Program-made: the position numbers and the translations under genes
In this document: in pieces, positions 37,180-46,545 of the stretch
Position numbering within the stretch: the stretch's first letter is position 1
Layout of the letters: each line of letters opens with the position of its first letter
Notes under the pieces: model-generated
Databases searched by the model: none
What the model saw: only the letters and a program-made list of their open reading frames with translations
What the model was told of the DNA's origin: nothing
NCBI RefSeq assembly: GCF_034313845.1
Contig: NZ_JAVIWN010000008.1
Length of the DNA stretch: 64,000 nt
DNA from: Actimicrobium sp034313845
GTDB lineage: Bacteria; Pseudomonadota; Gammaproteobacteria; Burkholderiales; Burkholderiaceae_D
Direction: 5' to 3' (one strand)

Positions 37180-37353
37180 TTAAATTCCCCGCCCCCCTTG
37201 GTTGAACTCCCCTAGCTCGAAAGAGGTGCGAAAAAGAGTCCGCAGATCTGGTTGATGAAGGCCGTGGCGCGATTGCTCGATCCGTTCAATCCCGCGGCGA
37301 ATTCTTCTAGTTTCTTGTGCCCGCTCGAAGTCGAGCGCGGCGACCAAACGCAT
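37180..37353 (-). CDS. Possible 57-residue protein
   Basis: The frame reads MRLVAALDFERAQETRRIRR, then GIERIEQSRHGLHQPDLRTL and ends GEFNQGGRGI. It is Arg-rich and helical, with no family recognised. Its composition is closer to coding DNA than the surroundings. No clear ribosome site. Confidence 0.25.
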   Translation of the reverse strand: MRLVAALDFERAQETRRIRRGIERIEQSRHGLHQPDLRTLFRTSFELGEFNQGGRGI

Positions 37354-37743
37354 AGAGGGTGATACGCACCTGTTTATTCAACGATCCACTGGTACAGATT
37401 AGGGGGGCTGATCTAACGCGGTTACCCGAAATTGGACGTGACTAGGATGCTCAATCTATAAAAGCAAAAGGTCGCCCGTAACATTGATCGCGCTATATGC
37501 ATTCATTCATGAACACGGCGCAGTTGGACCAGATCAGTTCATCTGATTCAGCTGCTATGAAGTCAAAATTCACGATAAATCCTATCGATAGACAAGGTCC
37601 GAAGAGGTGTTAAACCTCATTAAATTGTCACAGTCGTAACACAAATTACCAGGATATTATTATTCATAAATAAAGAATTTTACCGATTTAATTATGAAGA
37701 ATTAAATCGTTTGGTGTTCTTTGCTCATTTGACTATCGTTGAA

Positions 37744-37785
37744 TTAATTATTTAATTATTTAATTATTTAATTATTTAATTATTT
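37744..37785. repeat. 8-bp AT-only tandem repeat
   Basis: TTAATTAT repeated about five times. Such tracts occur at origins and as slippage products; it lies 75 bp before the IS5 end. Confidence 0.85.
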
Positions 37786-37859
37786 ATAATTAAATACGAT
37801 GGAAATCAACCTCGGGAAGAAAACAGAATTCGGAAAAAAGCATGCGTGCGACGTGAAGT

Positions 37860-38321
37860 GGCGTTGGTGCACTTCGAACCCAAGAAACGATCGATGATAC
37901 GATGCTGATCGATTTTTGCTGAGTATTTCCGATGCCAAACAAGCACAACACCGACCGCCGTCATCACATTGCGAAGATGAAGTTCAAGGTTCAGAACTGG
38001 CCGGAATATGAAGCGGGACTGCGGCGGCGTGGCAGCCTAACATTGTGGATTAAAGATGCGGCACTGGCCCAGTGGCAAAGCGTTGGGCCACGTGGGCAGG
38101 CACGCTATCAGGGCATTGCCATCGAGACGTGCTTGATGCTGCGTGCCGCCTTCAAGATGGCGCTGCGACAAACAGAAGGCTTGATGGCGTCGGTGCTGAC
38201 GTTGATGAACCTGACGATCTCTGTCCCGGATCACACGACGGTCAGTCGCCGATCTGTCAGGTTGCCGATCATGAAATCAGCGCCGGCCCCAAAGGGACCG
38301 CTGCATGTGTTGATTGACAGT
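37860..38321 (+). mobile_element. IS5-family element, 5' part, cut by an IS6 element
   Basis: It starts at GGCGTTGGTGCACTTCGAA (37860) and carries the first about 125 codons of the same transposase as at 24945-25952 (from the ATG at 37932), nearly identical to it, ending at HVLIDS where the IS6-type terminus begins at 38322. The 3' half is not present on the other side of the IS6 element, so the join reflects a deletion or rearrangement. Confidence 0.9.
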
Positions 38322-39142
38322 GGTTCTGTCGCGTTGTGCGGCACGAGACGGAATTTTCCGTGCTTAACATGGCTGCGGTTTAAGCAGGACGGACTTGTCC
38401 TGCCAAGGCATAAAACTGGTTTGCAAATGACATGACGGTGCCATCCATAGCGAACTGGCCCTTTCGAATCATGTGCATGAGTTCAACGCCAGCAATAACC
38501 TGGGCTGCGCCTCGGAATGACTTGAAGCCCAGCATCGGCCTGGTCACCCGTTTGATTGCACGATGGTCCTGCTCGACGATGTTGTTGAGGTACTTAACCT
38601 GGCGCACCACGATCGGGACGTCGCGGCCGGCGTTGATCGCATCGATGGCCGCCTTGTTGGCGCCGCTCTTGTCCATCGCGACCTTGTCAGGTTCGCCGTT
38701 TGCGCCCATGGCCTTGTCGAAGAAGCGCTTCGCCGCAGCCATGTCGCGCTTCGCCGTCAGCAGAAAGTCGACAGTCTTTCCTTGCTTGTCGACGGCGCGA
38801 TAGAGATATTTCCAGACGCCCTTGACCTTGATGTAGGTCTCATCCATGCGCCAGCTCCCGCCGACCGGGCGCTTGTGTTTGCGAGCCATTTTCTCGATGA
38901 GCGGCAAGAAACGGATCGCCCACCGGTTGATCGACGAATGGTCAACCGACACACCGCGCTCTTCCATCATCTCCTCGAGGTGCCGGTAACTCAGCGGGTA
39001 AGCCACATACCAGCGGATGCAGAGCAGGATCACGTCGGTCGGAAAGCGCATCCCTTTGAAGTTAAGCATCTCGGTTCGTCCTAGGTTCGGGCACCGTAGT
39101 CTATCTGATCGGCCCAACGAATTCCGTTAATGCGACAGAGCC
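38322..39142 (-). mobile_element. IS6-family (IS26-like) element, copy A
   Basis: An 821-bp element with ends GGTTCTGTCGC (38322) and GCGACAGAGCC (ending 39142), imperfect inverted repeats. It appears identical to copy B (47587-48407). Flanking 8-mers (TTGACAGT and GGAAAGCG) do not match, as expected after IS6-mediated rearrangement. Both copies are in the same orientation, so the 9.3 kb between them could be lost or moved as a unit. Confidence 0.95.
38380..39069 (-). CDS. IS6-family transposase
   Basis: A 229-residue DDE transposase from the ATG at 39069 (MLNFKGMRFPTDVILLCIRW). Family marks: WYVAYPLSYRHLEEMMEERG, WRMDETYIKVKGVWKYLYRA with the first Asp, DKSGANKAAIDAIN with the second, and NIVEQDHRAIKRVTRPMLGF with the Glu. 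Full length. The open frame extends 16 codons further upstream but family members begin at MLNFKG or nearby. Confidence 0.95.
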   Translation of the reverse strand: MLNFKGMRFPTDVILLCIRWYVAYPLSYRHLEEMMEERGVSVDHSSINRWAIRFLPLIEKMARKHKRPVGGSWRMDETYIKVKGVWKYLYRAVDKQGKTVDFLLTAKRDMAAAKRFFDKAMGANGEPDKVAMDKSGANKAAIDAINAGRDVPIVVRQVKYLNNIVEQDHRAIKRVTRPMLGFKSFRGAAQVIAGVELMHMIRKGQFAMDGTVMSFANQFYALAGQVRPA

Positions 39143-39245
39143 GGAAAGCGCATCCCTTTGAAGTTAAACATCTCGCTTCGTCCTAAGTTCGGGCACCGTA
39201 GTCTACCTGATCGGCCCAACGAATTCCGCTAACGCGACAGAACCC
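39143..39245 (-). mobile_element. Second, diverged IS6 right end
   Basis: Immediately after copy A the last about 100 bp of an IS6 element are repeated with differences (AAGTTAAACATCTCGC, CCGCTAACGCGACAGAACC). The internal junction at GGAAAGCGCATCC suggests that copy A replaced most of an older related element. Confidence 0.8.
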
Positions 39246-39310
39246 GCGCAGGTCTGGTGGTACGAGACCCCGCCGCGAGACAAGCCCTTGTCCAACCACT
39301 CTGCGTGCTC

Positions 39311-40939
39311 TCAGGCCGTCATTGAAGGAACGGTCTCCAGGATCTTAAGCACCGCGTCGAAGTCGGCCGGCTTGACCAGATGATGGTCGAAGCCAGCTTC
39401 GCGCGTGCGTTCACGGTCGCTGTCCTGCCCGTACCCGGTCAAGGCCACCAGCACCAGATCCTTCAGTGCAGGCAACTGGCGGATGCGTTGGGCCACTTCC
39501 AGCCCTGTGAGGCCCGGCAGGCCGATGTCCAGCAGCACCACGTCTACCGGAAAGCTCTGGACTGCCTCCAGCGCCGCTGCGCCATCGTGGACAACCCGGA
39601 CCTCGTGCCCCTGCATGGCCAGCAGGGCCCCCATGGACTCGGCGGCATCTACGTTGTCGTCCACCACCAGCACGCAGCAGCACTTGTCGGCAGGCCGGAC
39701 CACTTCTGCTTGCGGCGGCAACAGCGGCTTCAGATTGAGGGATGTGACGGGCAGCCGCACGACGAATTCACTGCCCTGACCCACGACGCTGGTGACGACT
39801 ACGTTGCCCCCATGCAGTTCGACCAGGCGCTGCACCAGGCACAGGCCGATTCCCAGGCCGCCTTGCGAGCGCTCCAGTGACTTTTCCGCCTGCGTGAACA
39901 GGTCGAAAATGCGCGGCAGCAGGTCGGCGGCAATACCGATGCCCGTGTCCCGCACCCGCAGCACGGCCTCCTGGCCCTCCTGGGTGACCGACAGCCAGAT
40001 GCGCCCGCCCGGATCGGTGTACTTCGCGGCGTTGGTGAGCAGGTTCACTACCACCTGCTCCAGCCGCGACGCGTCGGCCTGTAGCCAGACCGGGTGAGGC
40101 GGCGCACATACCTCAAGCACATGCCGGCGCTCCTCGATCAGCGGCTGGGCGGTCTCGATCGCGTGGTCCAGGACGCCGCTCAGGGCGATGCGCTCCAGGC
40201 GCAGCAGCACGCGGCCGGTCGAGATGCGCGCGATCTCCAGCAGCTCACCAACAAGGTGATTGAGTTGCCCGACCTGCCGCTCGATGATGCGGCGGGCCTG
40301 TTGCTGCAGCGGGTCTTCGTTGGCCTGCAGCCGCAGCATGTGCAAGGCATTGGTTAGGGGCGCTAGTGGGTTGCGCAGCTCGTGGCTGAGCATTGCCAGG
40401 AATTCGTCCTTGCGCCGGTCCTGGTCGGTGAGCGCCTGCGCCTGCTCCTGCAGCTTACGCTCGACGTTCCTGCGCTCGGTGATGTTGTTGAAGATCACCG
40501 CCACCAGCTTGAAACGGTCGATCGAATTTTCGATGGCACGGCACAAGCTGGGGGCCGTTGTCCAGCTTTTGCCAATGTAGTCCTGGGCACCGGCTTGCAA
40601 CACGTTTGGCCCGGCGCTGTCATCTACACCGTCCCAGCCCGTCATCACCACGACGGGGCAGGGCGGCATGCTGGATGCACCGCACAGCGTGGTCAGCCAC
40701 TGCGTGCCATTCTGGTCGGGCAAATTGAAGTCCAACAGCACGCAGTCAAAGGGGACGGCAGTGCCTGACAGGCTTTGCGCCCGGTTGTCCAGAACCATTT
40801 GCAAACCGGTTGCACCGATTGCGGCCTCGGTGAAACGGCAGGTGCGCCCAGACCCCGTGATCAGCAGCTTCCTGAATTCGGCCCGGTCATCGGGGTTGTC
40901 ATCAATGATGAGAATGTGCCAATGCTTGGGGTGTTCCAT
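39311..40939 (-). CDS. Hybrid histidine kinase (REC-HisKA-HATPase-REC)
   Basis: A protein of 542 residues from the ATG at 40939. An N-terminal receiver (phospho-acceptor Asp about 70, LLDFNLPDQNG) precedes a short linker with coiled coil, a HisKA domain (FLAMLSHELRNPLAPLTNAL, His about 186), the ATP-binding domain (NLLTNAAKYTD, DTGIGIA, GGLGIGLCLV) and a C-terminal receiver (VVLLDIGLPG, Asp about 471). No membrane or sensor domain is present: it must take its signal from the partner response regulator or phytochrome. Its start overlaps the stop of the response regulator gene, third in the bphO-bphP operon. CheY-like relay via the N-terminal receiver is inference. Confidence 0.9.
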   Translation of the reverse strand: MEHPKHWHILIIDDNPDDRAEFRKLLITGSGRTCRFTEAAIGATGLQMVLDNRAQSLSGTAVPFDCVLLDFNLPDQNGTQWLTTLCGASSMPPCPVVVMTGWDGVDDSAGPNVLQAGAQDYIGKSWTTAPSLCRAIENSIDRFKLVAVIFNNITERRNVERKLQEQAQALTDQDRRKDEFLAMLSHELRNPLAPLTNALHMLRLQANEDPLQQQARRIIERQVGQLNHLVGELLEIARISTGRVLLRLERIALSGVLDHAIETAQPLIEERRHVLEVCAPPHPVWLQADASRLEQVVVNLLTNAAKYTDPGGRIWLSVTQEGQEAVLRVRDTGIGIAADLLPRIFDLFTQAEKSLERSQGGLGIGLCLVQRLVELHGGNVVVTSVVGQGSEFVVRLPVTSLNLKPLLPPQAEVVRPADKCCCVLVVDDNVDAAESMGALLAMQGHEVRVVHDGAAALEAVQSFPVDVVLLDIGLPGLTGLEVAQRIRQLPALKDLVLVALTGYGQDSDRERTREAGFDHHLVKPADFDAVLKILETVPSMTA

Positions 40940-41442
40940 TAGCGCTCCAGCGATTGCTCGGTCGGCAGCACCACATTGCCCAGCCAGTAAGCAAACACGC
41001 TTCGCAACACCTCCAGATGCTCCGCGTGGCTGACCGGCTTGACGTGGTAGGCATTGGCCCCAAAGGTGTAGCAAAAATCGACATCGCGCGGGTTGGAGGA
41101 GGTGCTTACCACCACCACCGGAATGGCGCGGAGCAGCTCATCCGCGTACATCTGCTCCAGTGCGTATCGCCCATCGCCGTGCGGCGTGTTGAGGTCCAGC
41201 AGCATTAGCGCTGCTTGGATTGGGGGCCGTTCGGGCGTGCCGCGCAGCAGCTGCAGGCAGTCATCGCCCGATACAGCCCGGCGCACCTCATACCCAATAC
41301 CGGCCATCCGGGCCGCCGTCATCACGGTTTCAAAGTCTTCGTCCGAATCCTCTACCACCAGCACCGGGTGCGCGCGACGCAGCCGGGGCACCACCGGGGT
41401 AGCCGATGGCAGTGCTTGCGTGTCGTCCCTGGCGCTGGTCAT
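40939..41442 (-). CDS. Single-domain response regulator of the phytochrome locus
   Basis: A 167-residue receiver of the Rcp1 type: acidic pocket EDSDED (about 31-36), acceptor Asp83 in ALMLLDLNTPHGDG, TS in VVVSTSSNPRDV and Lys in YHVKPVSH. About 20 disordered residues precede the fold. No output domain, so it passes phosphate on. It overlaps bphP by 4 bp (ATGA) and the next hybrid kinase by 1 bp, so all three are likely translated together. Likely accepts phosphate from BphP. Confidence 0.9.
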   Translation of the reverse strand: MTSARDDTQALPSATPVVPRLRRAHPVLVVEDSDEDFETVMTAARMAGIGYEVRRAVSGDDCLQLLRGTPERPPIQAALMLLDLNTPHGDGRYALEQMYADELLRAIPVVVVSTSSNPRDVDFCYTFGANAYHVKPVSHAEHLEVLRSVFAYWLGNVVLPTEQSLER

Positions 41443-43874
41443 GGATTGGCCTTGAGCGTTCCTGGAAGCGTGAAATAAAACGAGCTGCCCTCGCCCACAG
41501 TGGACTCCAGCCAGATGTCGCCGCCATGGCGCTGCACCACTTTTTGCACCACTGTGAGGCCCGCGCCCATTCCACCACCAAATTCGTCGTGCCCATGCAG
41601 GCGCTTGAACATGCGAAACACTTGTTCAAAATCGCGCGGCTCGATGCCAATTCCGTTGTCGCGCACGCAGTAAATGATCTGTTCTTTGGTCTGCGGCGGT
41701 GCGGCCTGGCGCAGGGCGGTGTCACCTTGGTCAATGTAAGTTAGCTCTACCAGCGGCTTGTCGTGCAGGTTGTACTTGAAGGCGTTGCCGATCAGGTTGC
41801 TGAAAACCTCCCGCACCCGCACCGGGTTGCATTCGATGGTGGGCAGGGGCCGGGGGATGCTGATGCGGCAGGTGTCGTCATTGCGGTGCACGCCGATCAT
41901 CTCCAGCGCGTCTTCCACCAGTTCGTTCAGATTCACCGACTCGAACTCCAGGTTGGTGCGGCCCACCCGCGAGAAGTGCAGCAGCGAATTGAGCAGGCTG
42001 TCCATGCGCAGCGTCAGACGCATCAGGCTGTCCAGGCGCGTGCGGTCGCCCGGGGACAGCGTCTGGGCGTTTTCCAGCAGCTGGTGGGCGAAGCGGTTGA
42101 TGCCGCGCAGCGGCTCCTTGAGGTCATGCGAGGCCACGTAGGCGAAGGCGTCCAGCTCTATATTGCTGGCCGTCAGGTCCACGTTGTTTTCTGATAGTTG
42201 TTCCGTTTGCGCGATCACCAATTCCATCACCAGTTGCCGCAGGCGCAGCGCCGAATCGACCTCCAGCGCGCTCCATGGCAATGCGCGGCCCTGCACCGAT
42301 TCAATGAACAACTCAAACGAGCGGCGCGGCGACAAGCGCATGCCGTGGGGGCCAGACACCATGGGTTTGTCGGCGGGGTCACCGGCCCAATGCACGGTTT
42401 GCGGGGTCTCTGGCCGGAACCACAGGATGAGATCACGCCGCAGCCGCGATACGCGCACGGCAATTACGCCGCTGGCGACGTCGGCAAACGCGTGGCCCGC
42501 AGGGTAGTCGCGCGCCAGGCCGTCGGTGACATAGGCGGGGCGCGTGCTGGAGTCAAAGTCGGGACGTGCGTTGAGCCACTCCGCCAGCGCATCAAGCTGC
42601 TCTACCGTGGGGGTATTGCCCGCGCACCACCAGCGGTCACGGTGGTAGAGCGCCGCGCCGTCGGCTTCCATGGCGTCCAGGAGCGAAGGTTGGTTGTCGG
42701 ACAAGGCCAACAAGTCGCCCTCGCGCGCGGCTTTAACCATGAGTTTTTGGTGCACGCTGTCCATCTTGACACGGTAGGCGAGTTGCTCTACCCGCTCGGT
42801 CACCTTGAGCTGCAGCGAGGCCACCTGGGCCAGCAGTTCGCAGGCCGAGCGCAATGCATGCGAAAAATGGGTGGGCGTCAGGTGGTGGCAGGCCACCATG
42901 CCCCACAGCTCGCCTTCAATCAAGATCGGCATGGTCAGCGAGGCGGCCACGCCCATGTTGGCCAGGTACTCGGTGTACATCGTGGAGGCACCGCGCAGCG
43001 CGCAGTGCGTCATGTTCAGCGGCTGGCCTGTGTCGGGGTTGGCCAGCGGCGTCATCTCGACCAGCGGCTCGGCCGCGTTGGGCACGGGCCGGATCCAGAT
43101 GCGTTGGTAAATATCGCGGGCGGGTTTGGGAATGTCGGTTTCCGGGTAATGCAGCCCCAGCCACGCGGGCAGGTCACTGCGCTTGTTTTCCGCCACCACC
43201 TCACCATGGTTGTCGGCGTGAAACTTGTATACCATGACGCGGTCCAGCGCGGTGATGTCCCGCACTTCGTCGGCCACTTGCTGGCAAAAGGCGCGCACGC
43301 CCACCGCCGTCTGCAGGCGGCTGACGGTGTTGGTGACGCGGGTGAAAAAATCGCCATCGCCCACTCTGGCGGTGCGGCCGGTAGCCTCAAACTCCAGCAG
43401 CAAAGTGCCGTCGTAGGTGTGCGCGCAGACGTCAAGGGCCTGTACGTTTGCCTGTGCCGGCAGCGGCGTATCCATCGTGAAGGCGTAGACCGTGTTGCGT
43501 TCCAGCGTCTCGTGCGCCAGCATGCTCTGCAGCCGTTGCAGATTGATGGCGCCTATCACCCGCTCAACCGGTGTGCCAAGCAGCGCCGCTGCCGCAATGC
43601 CAAAAAACTCTAGGGCGTTTTCACTTATTTGCAGGATGGCCATGTCGGCCAGCCGCACCGCCATCAGCACACCATGTGCCTGAATGCAGCCCGGTGTCTG
43701 TACGGGCTCGCTGTCGCAGGTGGTAATCGTGGTGCCGTGGCGCTTGATGCTGTAGGGGCCGTTGGCCCAGTGCACGCCGCCTTCTGTGGAAAAATCGTCC
43801 GCCGTTGGTAAGTCAATGGGTTGGGCGTTAGGCAGATTGGAGGTAATGGTGGGCTGTCGTTTATGTTTGTGCAT
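41439..43874 (-). CDS. bphP: Bacteriophytochrome histidine kinase
   Basis: An 811-residue red/far-red photoreceptor. PAS domain (about 40-145) with the biliverdin-binding Cys53 in TTCDSEPVQTPGCIQAHGVL; GAF domain (about 170-335) with the tongue-contact motif YPETDIPKPARDIYQR and the chromophore His in MTHCALRG; PHY domain (about 350-540); HisKA with ASHDLKEPLRGI (His583); and HATPase with NLIGNAFKY, DNGIGI and GGGMGAGL. It binds biliverdin, whose synthesis needs the heme oxygenase encoded just upstream. Light sets autophosphorylation and transfer to the adjacent response regulator. Complete and uninterrupted. The intergenic gap to bphO is 32 bp. Confidence 0.95.
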   Translation of the reverse strand: MHKHKRQPTITSNLPNAQPIDLPTADDFSTEGGVHWANGPYSIKRHGTTITTCDSEPVQTPGCIQAHGVLMAVRLADMAILQISENALEFFGIAAAALLGTPVERVIGAINLQRLQSMLAHETLERNTVYAFTMDTPLPAQANVQALDVCAHTYDGTLLLEFEATGRTARVGDGDFFTRVTNTVSRLQTAVGVRAFCQQVADEVRDITALDRVMVYKFHADNHGEVVAENKRSDLPAWLGLHYPETDIPKPARDIYQRIWIRPVPNAAEPLVEMTPLANPDTGQPLNMTHCALRGASTMYTEYLANMGVAASLTMPILIEGELWGMVACHHLTPTHFSHALRSACELLAQVASLQLKVTERVEQLAYRVKMDSVHQKLMVKAAREGDLLALSDNQPSLLDAMEADGAALYHRDRWWCAGNTPTVEQLDALAEWLNARPDFDSSTRPAYVTDGLARDYPAGHAFADVASGVIAVRVSRLRRDLILWFRPETPQTVHWAGDPADKPMVSGPHGMRLSPRRSFELFIESVQGRALPWSALEVDSALRLRQLVMELVIAQTEQLSENNVDLTASNIELDAFAYVASHDLKEPLRGINRFAHQLLENAQTLSPGDRTRLDSLMRLTLRMDSLLNSLLHFSRVGRTNLEFESVNLNELVEDALEMIGVHRNDDTCRISIPRPLPTIECNPVRVREVFSNLIGNAFKYNLHDKPLVELTYIDQGDTALRQAAPPQTKEQIIYCVRDNGIGIEPRDFEQVFRMFKRLHGHDEFGGGMGAGLTVVQKVVQRHGGDIWLESTVGEGSSFYFTLPGTLKANP

Positions 43875-43906
43875 TGGAAAGTTGGAAACAGCCAGTGGGT
43901 CAGGGT

Positions 43907-44457
43907 TTAAAAGGTGCGGTTTCCGCCCGCAACGATCGCCGCGTGGCGGTGTTCATCGTCGTGCAGATCGGCATGATTCGACAACATGGTGAAAAAAGCC
44001 TTCCAGTTGGATCCAGTTTGCGCGCCGTAGCCATCAAAAAACGCGCCGCCTGATTCAGGTGTTAGGCCCAATTGGGTTTGCAGTTGCCGCGTGATGATGC
44101 GCCCGCCCAGAGTGGCACCCTCGATTACATAGAGGCAGCCCAAAAGATCCTCTGGGGTGGTCAGGTCAGGCAGGTTGGTGCAGCGGGGAATTGCAGCCAA
44201 CTCTGCAGAACTACTGCCCAACGCCAACAAATCTAGCGTCAGACGTGGCGTCTTTTGTCGGGCGGTGTAGTCAAACGCCAGCGACCGCCAGTACGGTGAG
44301 ACCATTAGTTGGGATTCTAGCGGTGCGTAAAAGCTGAAGAAGCGACCCACAAACTGACTATAGCTACTGAGCGACAAGCATCGTTCATCAACGGCAACTG
44401 GTCTTCCAATGCGGTATGGCAGGCGCTGGTTGCCAATTTCAGACGTTTCATTATCAT
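43907..44457 (-). pseudogene. bphO: Biliverdin-forming heme oxygenase with apparent frameshift
   Basis: From ATG 44457 or 44451 one frame gives MKRLKLATSACHTALEDQLP with the proximal heme His in the AxHxxLE pattern. Near 44375 the protein continues in another frame: SLSSYSQFVGRFFSFYAPLE, SLAFDYTARQKTPRLTLDLL, and LLGCLYVIEGATLGGRIITR with the distal-helix glycines. One missing base explains the break; joined, the protein would have the normal length of about 180 residues. The downstream frame alone (from a TTG at 44377) lacks the heme ligand. If real, the host needs another source of biliverdin for BphP; if a sequencing error, the operon is intact. Confidence 0.75.
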
Positions 44458-44534
44458 GAATTTTACGAGCCCAAGCATTAAGCGCATAGGAAATTTAAAC
44501 TACCCAACCAAATTATCGCACAAGAAATCAATAA

Positions 44535-45043
44535 TCACAATGCAACTTTCATTGCCGTTGCTTGACAGAGTAGGCCGCTGTAGCGCGCTTGCGACTCGTT
44601 CAAGGCCTGCTCTTTGTGCCTGCGTTCGGTGATGTCGACGGCGTTGCCGATCCATTCACGGATAGACCCTTGCGCATCGAGCAGCGGCACCGCCCGCGAG
44701 TGCGTCCAGCCCACGCTGCCGTCCCGCCGACGGACCCGGTGCTCCATCTCGAACCTGCCCCGGGTGCGGATCGCCTCGGCGATCGTCGCCAGCACGCGCG
44801 TCTGGTCTTCGGGGTAGATGTACTCGGCCAGCCAGCCGTCCGTTGGCCGGGGACGTCGGCGAAGAAGTTGCGTCCGACCGGTTGGCACAGCTCGCTCCAG
44901 TCGGCGTTCATGCGGTAGACCACGTCGGTACCGGCTGTGATGAAGGCGTAAAAAAGTTTCTCGCTGATGCGCAAGGCTGCCATTGCCTCGACATGCGTCA
45001 ATACCGCTTCCGGCGGCGGCTGGATCCAGCTTGCATTCGACAT
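44535..45043 (-). pseudogene. PAS-domain sensor fragment with a frameshift
   Basis: The N-terminal frame (from 45043: ALRISEKLFYAFITAGTDVV, then YRMNADWSELCQPVGRNFFA) and a second frame (DGWLAEYIYPEDQTRVLATI, then EMEHRVRRRDGSVGWTHSRA and GNAVDITERRHKEQALNESQ) together form one PAS domain with its PAC end. The frame change lies near 44855. The protein stops shortly after the PAS, without a kinase or cyclase output, so it is a truncated remnant of a larger sensor. Confidence 0.7.
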
Positions 45044-45744
45044 CGGCGACCCTAGGTTGCGCGGAAGACGGTGGTGCCGGAGAGTCCGAAGTCGAATTCA
45101 GCCATTGGATTATGACAGCTTCCCCCCTTAGCCACTTTGAAATTTCCCGACCATTGGCCGGGGTCGCGATAGGAAGGTCGAGCTGCGAAGCGCAGGCGCA
45201 CCCGAACGCGAATCGCTAGGCGTTCTCGACGCATGGATGTGAGCCCGCAAAAAGCGTGGAAAGGATGGTATGCGTCAGGGTTGAAAGATCCTGAAATTTC
45301 AATGAACCCGCGCGTGCAGACGTTGGGGTCGAGCATTTTTGAGATTTATTTTACTTATCCATTCCCTACGGGCTTTGGGGTGTAAACAGCCGACCAATCG
45401 GCTCGGGAAAGACTCTTCAATATAGCGCCATAGGCTTAGCGTGCTATTTTTCCGTTTTCCCTCTTCTCTTCTATTATGGGCTGGAGGATGAGCCAGAGTT
45501 GCTGGCAATTGCTGAGGAATTGGTTGGTCGCTCGAAAAAAGTAGTGCGGCGCGACCGGCAGCTTTGGGGCGACAGCGGTCATTCCAAGAGTTGCCGGCAG
45601 CGCCCCAGATTGTCTGACGTCGCGCTTGGGGAACCAGCCTGGAGGCCGGCCAAGGTAAAGAGAGGGTACTCACGCCGGCATGGTTCGGAACGAATCCCCC
45701 TCAAACCTACTAACAATATAAACGATTTATAATAATAATAACGT

Positions 45745-46545
45745 CTATTGCGTCGGCGCCTTCCGCCCCTTTTCGGTTGGTGGTTTGGACGCTTCTGACG
45801 CCGGTGGCAAGGCACGATAGCTATCCCCATCGAGTACGAGCTTGTAAGCGCCATGGCGTAAGCGATCCAAGGTAGCCGCGCCGATCATCTTTTTAGCCGC
45901 GAAGGCGGCGCCCCATTCGTCGAAGTGGAGGTTCGATGTCAGGATGGTCGCCGTTCTATCGTATCGCTCAGCAATCAGGTCGTGGAAATCCTCGTCCTCG
46001 GGCGGACGGAGCGGCTTCAGGCCAAAGTCATCGATGATAAGCAGCGCCACCTTGCTGAGGTACTGCAAACGCCGTTCGTACGTTCCCATCGCCTGTGCGG
46101 TGCGCAGACTGGCCATCAGCTGGGTCTGGGTGATGAACAGCACGTCATAGCCCTGGCGCGCTGCGGCGTGTCCCAGGGACTGCGCCAGGTGGCTCTTGCC
46201 TGTCCCGCAGGGGCCCGCGATGAGCACAGCTACTTTCTCGTCAATGAAGCGGCAGGTGGCCAAGTCATGGACGGCGGCGCGGTTCAAGCCGGGCAAGCGG
46301 TTGAAGTCGAACCCGTCGAGCGTCTTCTGGTTGCGGAAGTTCGCCCGGCGCATGCGCTGCGCTAGCTTCTTCTGGTCGCGGCGGGCGACCTCGTCATGAA
46401 TAAGCAGACTCAGGAACTCGGTGAAGGACAGCTTGCGGTCGATGGCTTCGCGGTTGCGCACCTCCAGCGAGTCGAGGATGCCGGACAGGCACAGTTGTTT
46501 GAGCGGGGAAGTCAGTTCTGGAATTGGATGCATGGTCGTTCTCAT
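45745..46545 (-). CDS. istB: IstB-like ATPase of an IS21-family element
   Basis: A protein of 266 residues. It has the AAA+ fold of IstB/DnaC: an N-terminal helical part (SGILDSLEVRNREAIDRKLS), FNRLPGLNRAAVHDLATCRF, Walker A AGPCGTGKSHLAQSLGHAAA (Cys in place of the common Pro), Walker B VALLIIDDFGLKPL and a C-terminal DRLRHGAYKLVLDGDSYR. It helps the IstA transposase choose its target. Its start overlaps the istA stop by 4 bp. It is complete but its partner is truncated, so the element cannot move by itself. Confidence 0.9.
   Translation of the reverse strand: MRTTMHPIPELTSPLKQLCLSGILDSLEVRNREAIDRKLSFTEFLSLLIHDEVARRDQKKLAQRMRRANFRNQKTLDGFDFNRLPGLNRAAVHDLATCRFIDEKVAVLIAGPCGTGKSHLAQSLGHAAARQGYDVLFITQTQLMASLRTAQAMGTYERRLQYLSKVALLIIDDFGLKPLRPPEDEDFHDLIAERYDRTATILTSNLHFDEWGAAFAAKKMIGAATLDRLRHGAYKLVLDGDSYRALPPASEASKPPTEKGRKAPTQ

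Larger units (their letters stand above)
37041..37859. other. AT-rich region, mostly non-coding
   Basis: About 800 bp between the hairpin array and an IS5 end. It contains one possible small gene (37180-37353) and an 8-bp tandem repeat (37744-37785); nothing else was recognised. Confidence 0.45.

Noticed and set aside
42198..43613. Plus-strand open frame of 471 codons opposite bphP
   Set aside because: High GC and codon bias of bphP keep the antisense frame open; the translation is His/Arg/Gln-rich without any family, while the minus strand shows all phytochrome motifs.
45052..45336. 94-codon minus-strand frame in the IS21 end
   Set aside because: It lies in the probable non-coding end of the IS21 element and reads as Arg-rich filler; frames of this kind at IS ends are usually spurious.
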